Of a DNA stretch of 11,638 nt, positions 1 through 6,819 are shown piece after piece (within the stretch, counting starts at the first letter, position 1; the number at the start of each line of letters is the position of its first letter). The notes beneath the pieces are model-generated. The model saw nothing but the letters and a program-made list of their open reading frames with translations, was not told the origin of the DNA and did not search any database. Origin of the DNA: Treponema sp. (GTDB taxonomy: Bacteria; Spirochaetota; Spirochaetia; Treponematales; Rectinemataceae); contig JAFIHQ010000166.1 in assembly GCA_017849315.1 (NCBI GenBank), positions 1 through 11,638 of the forward strand, given 5' to 3'. The position numbers and the translations under genes were made by a program.

Positions 1-2
1 TA

Positions 3-1130
3 ACGACGGGAGCTCTCATTGTTGGCGCCATCTGCTTCCCCGTGTGGGGCTGGCTTTACGACCGATTCTCAAGGCCAAAGCTCCTGTCACTCGCGTCCTT
101 CCTGTGGGGTGCATCCACCTGGCTCAACGCCATTGTGCCAACCTACCCGCTTTTTCTTGTAACAAGGGCCGGCACCGGAATCGATGATTCGAGCTATCCT
201 GGCCTTTACAGCCTGATCGCCGACTACTATCCGCCTAAAAAACGCGGCAAGATCTATGGCTTTTTGCAGGTGGCACAGCCTTTGGGTTACTTGCTGGGAA
301 TGATACTTGCGCTTGTGTGGGGCGCCAGCCACGGCTGGCGAAACGTTTTCTATGTTACTGGTAGTCTTGGAATCATATTGTCGCTTGTCATTTTCTTTTT
401 TGTGAAAGACAGACCGCGAGGTTCAACAGAACCAGAGCTCGCTGCAGCACAGAATTTCGACAAGTTCAAATTCAACTGGAACGAAGTGAAGGATCTATTC
501 AAAAAGAAAAGCCTGATAATTCTATTCTTGCAGGGCTTTATCGGGGTCTTCCCCTGGAATGTGATTACCTATTGGATCTTCGATTATCTCAAGACAGAAC
601 GCGCTTATAGCGACACGCAAACGATGCTCACCATGGTGCCCGCCGTATTAGTTTTGGCGGTCGGATATCCTCTGGGCGGTGCGTTGGGCGATCGACTTTT
701 CAAGAAGACCCCAAAAGGCCGGATCATCGTGGGCGCCTCGGGCGTAGCTATTGGGGCGGTATTGTTGTGGATAACAATGAATATTCCAACGGAAAATCCT
801 CTTCTTTTTGGAATACTCTTGTGTGCAACCGCGCTCTTTATCCCAATCGCGTCGCCCAACGTGCTTTCGTCATTCTACGACGTGACAGAGCCGGAAATCC
901 GCTCTTCCACCAACGCCGTCCAGAGCTTTGTAGAGGCCATTGGTTCTGCACTTGCCCCACTTCTTGCAGGTATCATTGCAGATAGAAGTACTTTGGGTAA
1001 TGCAATCCTTGTAATCTGCACTGGCGCATGGGTACTCTGCTTCGCATTCTTTATTTTTGCGGCACGGTACATTCCGAAAGATATCGACGACCTACGAAAG
1101 AAACTTGCGGCACGGGCGGCTCAGGCTTAG
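3..1130 (+). CDS. MFS transporter, 5'-truncated by the window edge
   Basis: This is a major facilitator superfamily permease of the inner membrane. The substrate cannot be read from the sequence. The reading frame is open from position 3 to a TAG at 1128-1130, and a GTG at 42 is an internal codon rather than the start. The first visible residues (TTGALIVGAICFPVWGWLYD) form the end of TM2 running into MFS motif A, GWLYDRFSRPKLL, in the TM2-TM3 loop. TM1 and the N-terminus therefore lie outside the window. About ten further hydrophobic segments follow. A charged central loop (around GSTEPELAAAQNFDKFKFNW) separates the two six-helix halves, and a second motif-A-like loop, GGALGDRLFKKTPKGR, marks the second half. 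The C-terminus is basic (DDLRKKLAARAAQA). The gene converges on cadA, whose stop codon is 70 bp away. I infer a secondary transporter of an unknown small molecule; membership of the superfamily is secure. Confidence 0.9.
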   Translation, partial: TTGALIVGAICFPVWGWLYDRFSRPKLLSLASFLWGASTWLNAIVPTYPLFLVTRAGTGIDDSSYPGLYSLIADYYPPKKRGKIYGFLQVAQPLGYLLGMILALVWGASHGWRNVFYVTGSLGIILSLVIFFFVKDRPRGSTEPELAAAQNFDKFKFNWNEVKDLFKKKSLIILFLQGFIGVFPWNVITYWIFDYLKTERAYSDTQTMLTMVPAVLVLAVGYPLGGALGDRLFKKTPKGRIIVGASGVAIGAVLLWITMNIPTENPLLFGILLCATALFIPIASPNVLSSFYDVTEPEIRSSTNAVQSFVEAIGSALAPLLAGIIADRSTLGNAILVICTGAWVLCFAFFIFAARYIPKDIDDLRKKLAARAAQA

Positions 1131-1169
1131 CCTGCTTGCGCACTGTGTCTGCCTTGCCTGGCTCACCTC

Positions 1170-1229
1170 AGCTTGCCTGCCTCGCGCCGCCCTGCCCGCC
1201 TTACGCCAGCTTGTCTGATTCGCGCCGCC
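1170..1229. repeat. Imperfect 22-bp direct repeat at the 3' end of cadA
   Basis: Two copies of a G+C-rich unit lie at 1170-1191 and 1208-1229, starting 38 bp apart. They match at 19 of 22 bases, sharing AGCTTG, CTG and TCGCGCCGCC. The first copy lies in the convergent MFS/cadA gap. The second encodes the basic C-terminal tail of CadA (roughly RAAGRRRESDKL). Related GCCTGC/GCTTGCC words continue back to about 1130. I see no hairpin followed by a T-run here, so this is not an obvious terminator. It looks like a small local duplication or low-complexity drift. Confidence 0.5.
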
Positions 1230-3222
1230 TGCCTGCAGCGCGCAACGAATTGAGGACAGCCAAAAGCGAGACACCTACATCGGCAACCACAGCCTGCCAC
1301 ATGCCGGCGTGTCCAATCACGCCCAGTATGATAAAAACACCCTTGATACTCAACGCGAACGCAACGTTCTCGCTCACGATGGTGTGGGTGTGTTTTGCAA
1401 TTCGAATCGCCAGCGGTATACGGTGGATATCGTCGTCCATTATGACAAGATCGGCCGCCTCTATCGCAGCATCAGAGCCTAAGCCTCCCATAGCAAGGCC
1501 GACATCAGCGCTCATCAAAACGGGTGCGTCGTTCATTCCATCGCCCACAAAGGCCACACCCTTGCCTTTAGGCGTTTCACGCTTTATCTGCTGCAACTTC
1601 TCGACTTTTTCTTGAGGCAGCAGCTCCGCGTAGCAATCATCGATTCCAAGGCCGGACGCAATTTTGATAGCCACCGCCTCGTCGTCGCCGGTGAGCATGA
1701 CGGCCTTTCGTACTCCTTCCGATTTGAGTTCCCGCACTGCTTGTGCAGCCCCATCTTTGACGATGTCTGAAATCAGAATGTAGCCTGCATAGTGACCGTC
1801 TACAACGACATGCACCACCGTGCCACCAGGGTTACAGTTGTCGTGCGGAATCTGCTCGCCGTGCAACATCCGGTCATTACCGGCCATAACGTCGTGTCCA
1901 TCCACAAGCGCATGCACGCCGTAACCTTTTTTCTCGCTGGGGTTCTCTATTCTCGGAATCGAGGCTGAGGCCGACTGAACAGGCAGAGCCGCCGCAGCTT
2001 GCCGAATAGACCGCGCAATGGGGTGTGTCGAGCCATATTCGGCCGCAGCAGCATAGCGCAAAACCTCTTCTCGTGAAAAACCGTTGTAGGGGACAACATC
2101 CGTCACAGAAAAAACGCCTTTGGTGAGCGTACCGGTTTTGTCAAACACTACCGTATCGAGTTTGGTCAAAGCATCGAGATAATTTGCCCCTTTTACCAGA
2201 ATTCTGTTTTTTGAAGCGTTGCCTATTCCGGCAAAGTAACCCAGCGGTACTGACACGACGAGCGCACAAGGACAGGAAATAACAAGCAGTACCAAGGCTC
2301 TGTAAATGAATTCCGAGAAGGTTGCACCCGGCACGACAAGCGGCGGGACAAAGGCGATAAATGCTGCCAAGCCAACCACAATTGGCGTGTATACGGCTGC
2401 GAATTTCGATATGAATTTTTCTGTCGGAGCTTTGTTGGCAGATGCGTGCTCTACAAGATCGAGAATTCTCGACACCGCGGAGTCTCCAAACTCGGCACCT
2501 ACGCGTACAACGATGCGTCCGTTGTCGTTGATGTAGCCAGCAAGCACATCGCTGCCAGGTGCAACGCGCCTTGGCACCGACTCGCCTGTGAGGGAGGAGG
2601 TGTCTACAAACGATTCACCCTCCACGACCTTGCCATCGAGCGGAAAACGCTCCCCGGGCCTCACCTCGACCTTGTCCCCAATTCTGACGGACTCGGGCGC
2701 TACTTCGCGGGTTTGTCCGGCCTCATAGAGCCGCGCAAAATCGGGGCGCAGATCCATAAGTTCGCTTATTGAGCGACGGGATTTGTCTACAGCCATGTCC
2801 TGCAAATACTCCCCTACGGAATAGAAAAGCATGACACCCACGGCTTCCGGAACTTGATGAATGGCAAAAGCGCCCAACGTCGCCACCGACATAAGGAACA
2901 TCTCGTTAAAGACTCTGCCGTGCACAACGTCGAAGAATGCTTCTTTTAAGACCGGAAAACCGACCAGCAAATACGCCGGCACAAGGACAACATATTCTGC
3001 CCAGGAATAAGGAGTGGCGTGGAGTTGGTCATGAAAAATTGCACCGATAAGGAAAAGAACCCCCGCAACTATAAGCCGCGCAAGATGTGCACGGTCAAAA
3101 GTTTCGTTTTGTTCCTGGGCATGCTGTGCACTGCAAATCTTGCACGACTGGCGCTCACAAGCCGCACTGCCACAAACCTCGCTCTCAAAGCCATTGCCCA
3201 TCGGTTCGTAGTTTCTTGCCAT
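1201..3222 (-). CDS. cadA: P1B-type heavy-metal ATPase (Zn/Cd/Pb exporter, CadA/ZntA type)
   Basis: The 673-residue inner-membrane pump exports divalent soft metals using ATP. The P1B hallmarks appear in order: TGES (212-215, actuator), CPC (317-319, metal-binding TM), DKTGTLTKG (Asp361 is phosphorylated), the HP dipeptide (400-401), MLTGDDEA (about 509-516) and GDGMNDAP (560-567). The last membrane segments carry Lys627 and Asp648 (SIKG and ADVG) with the 21-residue spacing of ZntA Lys693 and Asp714. That pairing indicates the P1B-2 Zn/Cd/Pb class rather than a Cu pump. The family's usual N-terminal HMA domain (GMTCxxC) is absent. A short Cys-containing tail with Cys17, 22, 27 and 30 precedes the first TM near residue 47. 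The ATG at 3222 lies 12 bp after the cadC stop and has an AAGGA site 9 nt upstream; Met8 is an in-frame alternative. The gene is co-transcribed with cadC and presumably induced by metal. Confidence 0.95.
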   Translation of the reverse strand: MARNYEPMGNGFESEVCGSAACERQSCKICSAQHAQEQNETFDRAHLARLIVAGVLFLIGAIFHDQLHATPYSWAEYVVLVPAYLLVGFPVLKEAFFDVVHGRVFNEMFLMSVATLGAFAIHQVPEAVGVMLFYSVGEYLQDMAVDKSRRSISELMDLRPDFARLYEAGQTREVAPESVRIGDKVEVRPGERFPLDGKVVEGESFVDTSSLTGESVPRRVAPGSDVLAGYINDNGRIVVRVGAEFGDSAVSRILDLVEHASANKAPTEKFISKFAAVYTPIVVGLAAFIAFVPPLVVPGATFSEFIYRALVLLVISCPCALVVSVPLGYFAGIGNASKNRILVKGANYLDALTKLDTVVFDKTGTLTKGVFSVTDVVPYNGFSREEVLRYAAAAEYGSTHPIARSIRQAAAALPVQSASASIPRIENPSEKKGYGVHALVDGHDVMAGNDRMLHGEQIPHDNCNPGGTVVHVVVDGHYAGYILISDIVKDGAAQAVRELKSEGVRKAVMLTGDDEAVAIKIASGLGIDDCYAELLPQEKVEKLQQIKRETPKGKGVAFVGDGMNDAPVLMSADVGLAMGGLGSDAAIEAADLVIMDDDIHRIPLAIRIAKHTHTIVSENVAFALSIKGVFIILGVIGHAGMWQAVVADVGVSLLAVLNSLRAAGRRRESDKLA

Positions 3223-3234
3223 TGCAGTCTGTCC

Positions 3235-3585
3235 TTATTTGAGCTCGATATAGTGCTCGCGCGCCTTCTCTATGAGGTCCAGCACGTGTTCGTCCGCAAG
3301 GGAATAGAAAACCATTTTGCCGTCCCTGCGTGGTTTTACAAGGTTGAGCGCCTTGAGGAAGCGCAAGTGATGAGAAACTGCAGGCAGATTGGTCTCCAGA
3401 ATATAAGCGAGATCACAGACACATAATTCTTTCTGAGATAATAAATAAAGAATTTTCACCCGGGTTTCGTCCGCCATCGCCTTAAAAAGCTCGGACAATC
3501 CGGCGACATTCAGGAGCGAGTTGCGCAAAGCCGGTGCTTCCTCTTTACACGATATGCCGTATTGACTGCAGATATCTTCGTTCAT
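3235..3585 (-). CDS. cadC: ArsR/SmtB-family metal sensor repressor (CadC type)
   Basis: The 116-residue winged-helix repressor is expected to leave its operator on binding Cd, Pb or Zn. The DNA-binding helix-turn-helix lies around residues 58-82 (DLAYILETNLPAVSHHLRFL), followed by a wing at PRRDGKMVFYSL. The CadC site-1 thiolates are visible as ELCVCD (Cys55, Cys57), with N-terminal Cys6 and Cys13 as candidate partners. The C-terminal alpha-5 zinc site is also intact: Asp98, His100, His111 and Glu114 keep the spacing of S. aureus CadC Asp101, His103, His114 and Glu117. I chose the ATG at 3585 because a good AAGGAAGG sits about 10 nt upstream. The frame stays open to 3789, and an in-frame ATG at 3651 with a weaker AGG would give 138 residues. 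The gene heads the cadC-cadA operon and probably represses itself. Confidence 0.93.
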   Translation of the reverse strand: MNEDICSQYGISCKEEAPALRNSLLNVAGLSELFKAMADETRVKILYLLSQKELCVCDLAYILETNLPAVSHHLRFLKALNLVKPRRDGKMVFYSLADEHVLDLIEKAREHYIELK

Positions 3586-3692
3586 ATTGCAATTACCTTC
3601 CTTGGCCTCGAACTGAGCAGCATCCAACTGGGGCGGAATAAGCCCGACCATACTGAACCTGGTCACTTCTCTTACCTTCGACTTCACTTTCT

Positions 3693-3714
3693 CAATTAAG
3701 CAATCGTTTAATTG
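3693..3714. promoter_or_regulatory. Probable CadC operator (22-bp palindrome)
   Basis: Arms CAATTAA (3693-3699) and TTAATTG (3708-3714) are exact inverted repeats. The 8-bp core between them is itself partly symmetric, so 9 of 11 base pairs match across a centre at 3703/3704. The palindrome begins just downstream of the -10 box of the minus-strand cad promoter and covers the predicted start of transcription near 3709. ArsR/SmtB repressors typically bind such AT-rich dyads over their own promoters. Assignment to this CadC is inferred from position and symmetry. Confidence 0.7.
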
Positions 3715-3715
3715 T

Positions 3716-3744
3716 ATGATACTTCGATTTCTCGCGCCGGTCAA
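3716..3744 (-). promoter_or_regulatory. Sigma-70-type promoter of the cadC-cadA operon
   Basis: Read on the minus strand, the -35 box is TTGACC (3744-3739) and the -10 box is TATCAT (3721-3716), separated by exactly 17 bp. Transcription would start near 3709, inside the palindromic operator, giving a leader of about 124 nt before the cadC ATG at 3585. The near-consensus boxes suit a promoter that is normally held off by a repressor. Confidence 0.65.
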
Positions 3745-3768
3745 CAATAAATCGAAAAACCGCGAACC

Positions 3769-3797
3769 TTGACAGGCAAAGCCCTGCACGACACAAT
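3769..3797 (+). promoter_or_regulatory. Candidate promoter for the amino-acid transport operon
   Basis: A perfect -35 hexamer TTGACA (3769-3774) is followed after 17 bp by CACAAT (3792-3797), which matches the -10 consensus at 4 of 6 positions. It points toward the solute-binding-protein gene starting at 3897 and would give a 5' leader of about 95 nt. A better -10 word, TACAAT at 3808-3813, has no -35 at the right distance. The 310-bp gap 3586-3896 between the divergent genes holds this element, the cad promoter and the cad operator; I see no further gene in it. Confidence 0.4.
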
Positions 3798-3896
3798 GGC
3801 CGTGCGATACAATACTTTTTTATTAAAACAGCACCTGAAACACAACAGTAAGAGCGGATAAACGTAACCGATATGTTCGCGTTAAGGAGGCTTTCC

Positions 3897-4694
3897 ATGA
3901 AGAAAGGCATAGTGGGCGGAATTCTTGCGTTTGCATTGCTCAATTTTATGGTGTTTCCTGCGGCCGCACAATCGAAGTTGCCGGACCTGAAAGGTCGAAC
4001 CATCGTCGCCGTGACCGAGAACGCATACATGCCGCTCAACTTCATCGATCCCAAGACCGGCAAGGCGATGGGCTGGGAATACGACGCTGTCAACGAGATC
4101 GCCAAGAGGCTCAATGCCAAGGTCGTGTGGAAGGTTACCTCCTGGGACACCATGATTCAGGCCATACGAGATGGCCAGTTCGACGTTGGAATGGACGGCA
4201 TTACCATCACGGATGAGCGGAAAGAACAGGTCGATTTCTCCGATCCCTATATGGTGAGCCAGCAATTCATGCTCGTACGCGCCAATGAAAACCGATTCAA
4301 AAATGAGAAGGAATTTGCGGCCAATCCAAAGCTGCTCATCGGTGCGCAAGCCGGGACCACTAACTTCTACGTAGCGGTTTACAACGTTTTGGATGGCGAC
4401 GAATCGAACCCGAGAGTCAAGCTCTTCGAGACCTTCGGCGCGTCGGTGCAGGCGTTGCTTGCGGGCGACGTGGACATGGTGCTCATGGATGCCGCGTCCA
4501 GCAAAGGTTATATCGGTGCCTACCCCAATAAACTCAAGACCGTCGGTGGACCGCTCGGTACGGAAGAGTTTGGCTTCATTTTCAAGAAAGGCTCGGACCT
4601 TGTGGCGCCCTTCAACGCCGCTATCGCAGTGCTTAAGGCAGAAGGGTTCCTCGATAAATTGAATACGAAGTGGTTTTTCGAATATAAACCCTGA
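3897..4694 (+). CDS. Amino-acid ABC transporter substrate-binding protein (family 3)
   Basis: The 265-residue secreted binding protein would capture an amino acid in the periplasm and deliver it to the permease encoded downstream. The N-terminus is a signal peptide: MKKG, a hydrophobic core, then PAAAQS, with likely cleavage after the Ala run near residue 24. No lipobox is visible. Family-3 (PBPb) features include TVAVTEN-like strand 1, GWEYDAVNEIAKRL (59-72), and GQFDVGMDGITITDERKEQV (93-112), whose Arg108 is the expected carboxylate ligand. FSDPYM follows (114-119). MDAA near 197-200 supplies the Asp198 expected to hold the alpha-amino group, and GFIFKKGSDL follows near 226. I chose the ATG at 3897 because AAGGAGG ends 6 nt upstream; the in-frame ATG at 3873 has no ribosome binding site. 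The exact ligand cannot be read; polar amino acids are typical of the family. Confidence 0.92.
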   Translation: MKKGIVGGILAFALLNFMVFPAAAQSKLPDLKGRTIVAVTENAYMPLNFIDPKTGKAMGWEYDAVNEIAKRLNAKVVWKVTSWDTMIQAIRDGQFDVGMDGITITDERKEQVDFSDPYMVSQQFMLVRANENRFKNEKEFAANPKLLIGAQAGTTNFYVAVYNVLDGDESNPRVKLFETFGASVQALLAGDVDMVLMDAASSKGYIGAYPNKLKTVGGPLGTEEFGFIFKKGSDLVAPFNAAIAVLKAEGFLDKLNTKWFFEYKP

Positions 4695-4732
4695 TGTTGG
4701 GCAGGGCTGAGCCGGGACGTACAGGGCTCGCC

Positions 4733-4804
4733 ATGAATTATACGGCATATAAGGCCAGACCTCCTTATGAGGTCGCAATTTTGACATTTAGCTGCAATCA
4801 ATGA
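4733..4804 (+). CDS. Small 23-codon ORF overlapping the permease start (possible leader or coupling ORF)
   Basis: This ORF fills most of the gap between the solute-binding protein and permease genes. ATG at 4733 is preceded by AGGG about 6 nt upstream. The frame runs 23 codons and ends in a TGA at 4802-4804 that overlaps the permease ATG (4801-4803) as ATGA. The peptide begins MNYTAYKARPPYEVAILTF and ends Cys-Asn-Gln. It has no recognisable family. The permease start lacks its own Shine-Dalgarno sequence, so the obvious role is translational coupling. A hairpin at 4758-4774 lies inside it. Whether the peptide is made is inference. Confidence 0.35.
   Translation: MNYTAYKARPPYEVAILTFSCNQ
4758..4774 (+). 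other. Intergenic stem-loop between the SBP and permease genes
   Basis: GACCTC (4758-4763) and GAGGTC (4769-4774) form a perfect 6-bp stem with the loop CTTAT. A short mixed tail containing TTTT follows at 4779-4782. It is too weak to be a convincing full terminator. It could stabilise the upstream binding-protein mRNA or partially reduce read-through, as is common in ABC operons that need more binding protein than permease. The GAGG of the right arm is about 27 nt from the permease ATG, too far to serve as its ribosome binding site. Confidence 0.4.
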
Positions 4805-5625
4805 AGAAAAACAACATTGGCACAGGGCTCGACAAGGTTCCATGGTGGCTCGTCGCGATCATTCTGCTCGGCGGATGGATGGTGTTCTCCGCATTCAGCT
4901 CGGCCGACTATCGTGTAATCTTCGGCGCAGTGAGCCGCGGCTTGGGCGTCACCGTGACGGTGTCGCTCATCGCGTATGCGGCGTCCATCGTGCTGGGACT
5001 TTGCCTCGGTTTGATGCGCACCTCGAACTGGCGCGCGTGCAGGGAAATCGCCACGTTCTACATCGAGCTTGTGCGCGGCCTGCCGGTGTTGGTTATTCTG
5101 TACTACATAGCGTTCGTGGGAGCGCCTGCGCTGGCGCAGGCGCTCAACGGGGTTCTGGCGCCGCTCATCAGTAGAGGGATACTGCAGCCGATACAGGCGC
5201 GCAGCTTCGATTTTGCTACGCGCGCGGTCATCGCCCTGACGCTTGGCTATGCGGCCTTTATTGCGGAAATCTTCCGCGCCGGCATAGAGAGCGTAGATAA
5301 GGGGCAGGTGGAGGCGGCGGAAGCGCTCGGACTGAAGCATGGGCAAGTCATGCGGCGAATAGTCTTGCCGCAGGCGATCCGCAATGTGCTTCCTGCGCTT
5401 GCAAACGAATTTGTGGCTATTATAAAGGACTCTTCGTTGGTATCGGCGTTGGGTGTTCAGGACATCACACAGCTCGGCAAGGTATATTCTGCCTCGACAT
5501 TCAAATTCTTCGAGACGTACAATGCGGTTGCATTTTTCTATCTCTGTCTTACGCTGACACTCTCATTGCTTGTGCGTCGCCTCGAAAAGCGACTCAAACA
5601 GACGCAGAAGAATCCAGGGTGTTGA
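4801..5625 (+). CDS. Amino-acid ABC transporter permease (GlnP/HisM type)
   Basis: The 274-residue inner-membrane subunit would form the amino-acid translocation channel. The first TM is near residues 14-31 (WWLVAIILLGGWMVFSAF). The transporter core follows: LGVTVTVSLIAYAASIVLGL, then YIELVRGLPVLVILYYIAF, characteristic of the polar amino-acid permease (HisMQ) family. The cytoplasmic EAA loop that docks the ATPase is EAAEALGLKHGQVMRRIVLP, followed by QAIRNVLPALANEFVAIIKD. An insertion of about 25 residues between TM segments (ALAQALNGVLAPLISRGILQ) makes the protein somewhat longer than minimal family members. The ATG at 4801 has no Shine-Dalgarno sequence, and an in-frame TAG at 4789-4791 rules out a longer form. 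Translation may be coupled to the small ORF whose stop overlaps this start. The gene follows the binding-protein gene by 106 bp. No cognate ATPase gene is present in the window. Confidence 0.92.
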   Translation: MKKNNIGTGLDKVPWWLVAIILLGGWMVFSAFSSADYRVIFGAVSRGLGVTVTVSLIAYAASIVLGLCLGLMRTSNWRACREIATFYIELVRGLPVLVILYYIAFVGAPALAQALNGVLAPLISRGILQPIQARSFDFATRAVIALTLGYAAFIAEIFRAGIESVDKGQVEAAEALGLKHGQVMRRIVLPQAIRNVLPALANEFVAIIKDSSLVSALGVQDITQLGKVYSASTFKFFETYNAVAFFYLCLTLTLSLLVRRLEKRLKQTQKNPGC

Positions 5626-5692
5626 ATTGTTGGATAGTTGAATCGCGGAGCGGATGGTGAGGATTGGTGGATTATGAGTCTGCAGGAACGTT

Positions 5693-6418
5693 ATGAGTGC
5701 GCATAAACGCGAAGAATGGCGCCGCGTTTTGCCACTGGCAGTGAGGACGAGCATCCCTGTTCTGCTTGGCTACGTGCCTCTAGGAATTGCCTTTGGGCTC
5801 ACGCTTGTTGCGGCAGGCTTTCCATGGTGGTTGTCTCCGATCATGGGAATTTTCATCTTTGCCGGAGCCGCACAGTTTATGGCGATTGGGCTCATGCAGC
5901 AGGGCACGGGGATTCTTGAAATTGCGCTTTTTACACTTCTCATGAATGCGCGGCACATTGTCTACGGGCTTTCGATGCTCGTGCCGTTTTCCAAGTCTGG
6001 CTCGTGGAAGCCCTACCTTATTTTCGGGCTCACCGACGAAACGTATGGTCTTCTCACGACAGTAAAACCCCCTCAGGATGTGGACGGGACAAAGTTCTAC
6101 GCCGCAATCACGGCGCTCAACCATTTGTATTGGGTTGTGGGTTGCACGGTTGGAGCGATTGTGGGTTCTGCACTCACGCTGGACACGACTGGGCTCGACT
6201 TTGCGCTCACGGCGCTTTTTATTGTGCTTCTGGTGGAACAAATCCGTTCCGTAAGGAGATTTGAGCCTTACGTTGCAGCGCTTGTGTCGTGCGGTGTGGC
6301 ACTTCTTGTGAGCCCGCGGAACTTTCTGTTGGTCGCCCTTGCGCTTGCCACAGGCCTCCTGGCACTCTTGCGGCCACGGATCGAAAAGAGAGAAACCAAA
6401 AGCAAGGGGGCAGCATGA
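5693..6418 (+). CDS. azlC: AzlC-family branched-chain amino-acid exporter, large subunit
   Basis: The 241-residue membrane protein is the large subunit of the two-component AzlCD exporter, which in characterised members moves branched-chain amino acids or analogues out of the cell. Family signatures are the N-terminal SIPVLLGYVPLGIAFGL, then FAGAAQFMAIGLM, then LLMNARHIVYGLSM (near residues 83-96) and the FGLTDETYGL loop. Several hydrophobic helices fill the C-terminal half, and the tail is basic (RPRIEKRETKSKG). The start at 5693 is supported by AGGA 5 nt upstream. The gene follows the ABC permease by 67 bp, and its stop overlaps the azlD start as ATGA, so the two subunits are translationally coupled. 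The substrate is inferred from the family only. Confidence 0.92.
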   Translation: MSAHKREEWRRVLPLAVRTSIPVLLGYVPLGIAFGLTLVAAGFPWWLSPIMGIFIFAGAAQFMAIGLMQQGTGILEIALFTLLMNARHIVYGLSMLVPFSKSGSWKPYLIFGLTDETYGLLTTVKPPQDVDGTKFYAAITALNHLYWVVGCTVGAIVGSALTLDTTGLDFALTALFIVLLVEQIRSVRRFEPYVAALVSCGVALLVSPRNFLLVALALATGLLALLRPRIEKRETKSKGAA

Positions 6419-6744
6419 CGGATCTGCGCCTGACATACCTCCTCCTTGTGGTTCTGGTGATGACCTTGGCTACGTACTTTACCCGTGCCATGCCTTTTAT
6501 CTTCTTCTCAAAACGAAAACCGCCCGCTTTTCTCAATTACTTGCAGCGCCTTATGCCGCCTGTGGTAATGGTCGTTCTGGTCTTTGCTTCCTACAAAGAT
6601 ATTGATTTCCGGGCATCTCCGCATGGCGTTCCAGCTCTTATTGCAGGTGCGCTCACGGCGGGCTTGCATTTCTGGAAACACAATACTCTTTTTTCCATTG
6701 CTGGCGGGACTGCGCTGTACATGGTGCTCATTCGAGTTATGTAA
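6415..6744 (+). CDS. azlD: AzlD-family branched-chain amino-acid exporter, small subunit
   Basis: The 109-residue membrane protein is the small partner of AzlC. Four hydrophobic helices are visible. The first contains LLLVVLVMTLATYFTRAMPF, with the Thr-x-x-Thr-Arg-x-x-Pro pattern typical of AzlD. KRKPPAFLNYLQRLMPPVVMVVL follows in two parts, and the last is FSIAGGTALYMVLIRV. The ATG at 6415 overlaps the azlC TGA, and a purine-rich AAGGGGG ends 4 nt upstream. The length is normal for the family (about 100-110 residues). It closes the operon that starts with the solute-binding-protein gene. No convincing terminator hairpin follows in 6745-6889, so read-through toward the lipoprotein gene is possible. 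Confidence 0.9.
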   Translation: MTDLRLTYLLLVVLVMTLATYFTRAMPFIFFSKRKPPAFLNYLQRLMPPVVMVVLVFASYKDIDFRASPHGVPALIAGALTAGLHFWKHNTLFSIAGGTALYMVLIRVM

Positions 6745-6786
6745 TTCTTATTTCTGAGGCAACTTCAATCTCGCGCTGCTATTCCA

Positions 6787-6798
6787 ATAATTAATTAT
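6787..6798. repeat. 12-bp perfect AT palindrome upstream of the lipoprotein promoter
   Basis: ATAATTAATTAT is exactly self-complementary and lies 22 bp before the -35 box of the lipoprotein promoter in an AT-rich stretch. It could be an operator or an UP-element-like tract. An AT-only palindrome of this length may also arise by chance. Confidence 0.3.
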
Positions 6799-6819
6799 CA
6801 GAATACTTGGCTATCTTGT

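Noticed and set aside
1028..1615. 195-codon plus-strand frame across the MFS and cadA ends
   Set aside because: It overlaps the ends of two well-supported genes in the wrong frame or strand and has no motifs.
4781..4786. Perfect TTGACA just before the permease start
   Set aside because: No -10 box lies at a suitable distance; the spacing would place it inside the purine-rich first permease codons.
3882..4787. 301-codon open frame on the minus strand opposite the solute-binding protein
   Set aside because: It overlaps a gene with a clear signal peptide, family motifs and ribosome binding site, and its own product has no family features.
5674..5706. Ten-codon ORF overlapping the azlC start
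   Set aside because: It is short, overlaps by 14 nt rather than ATGA, and azlC already has its own AGGA site, so chance is enough.
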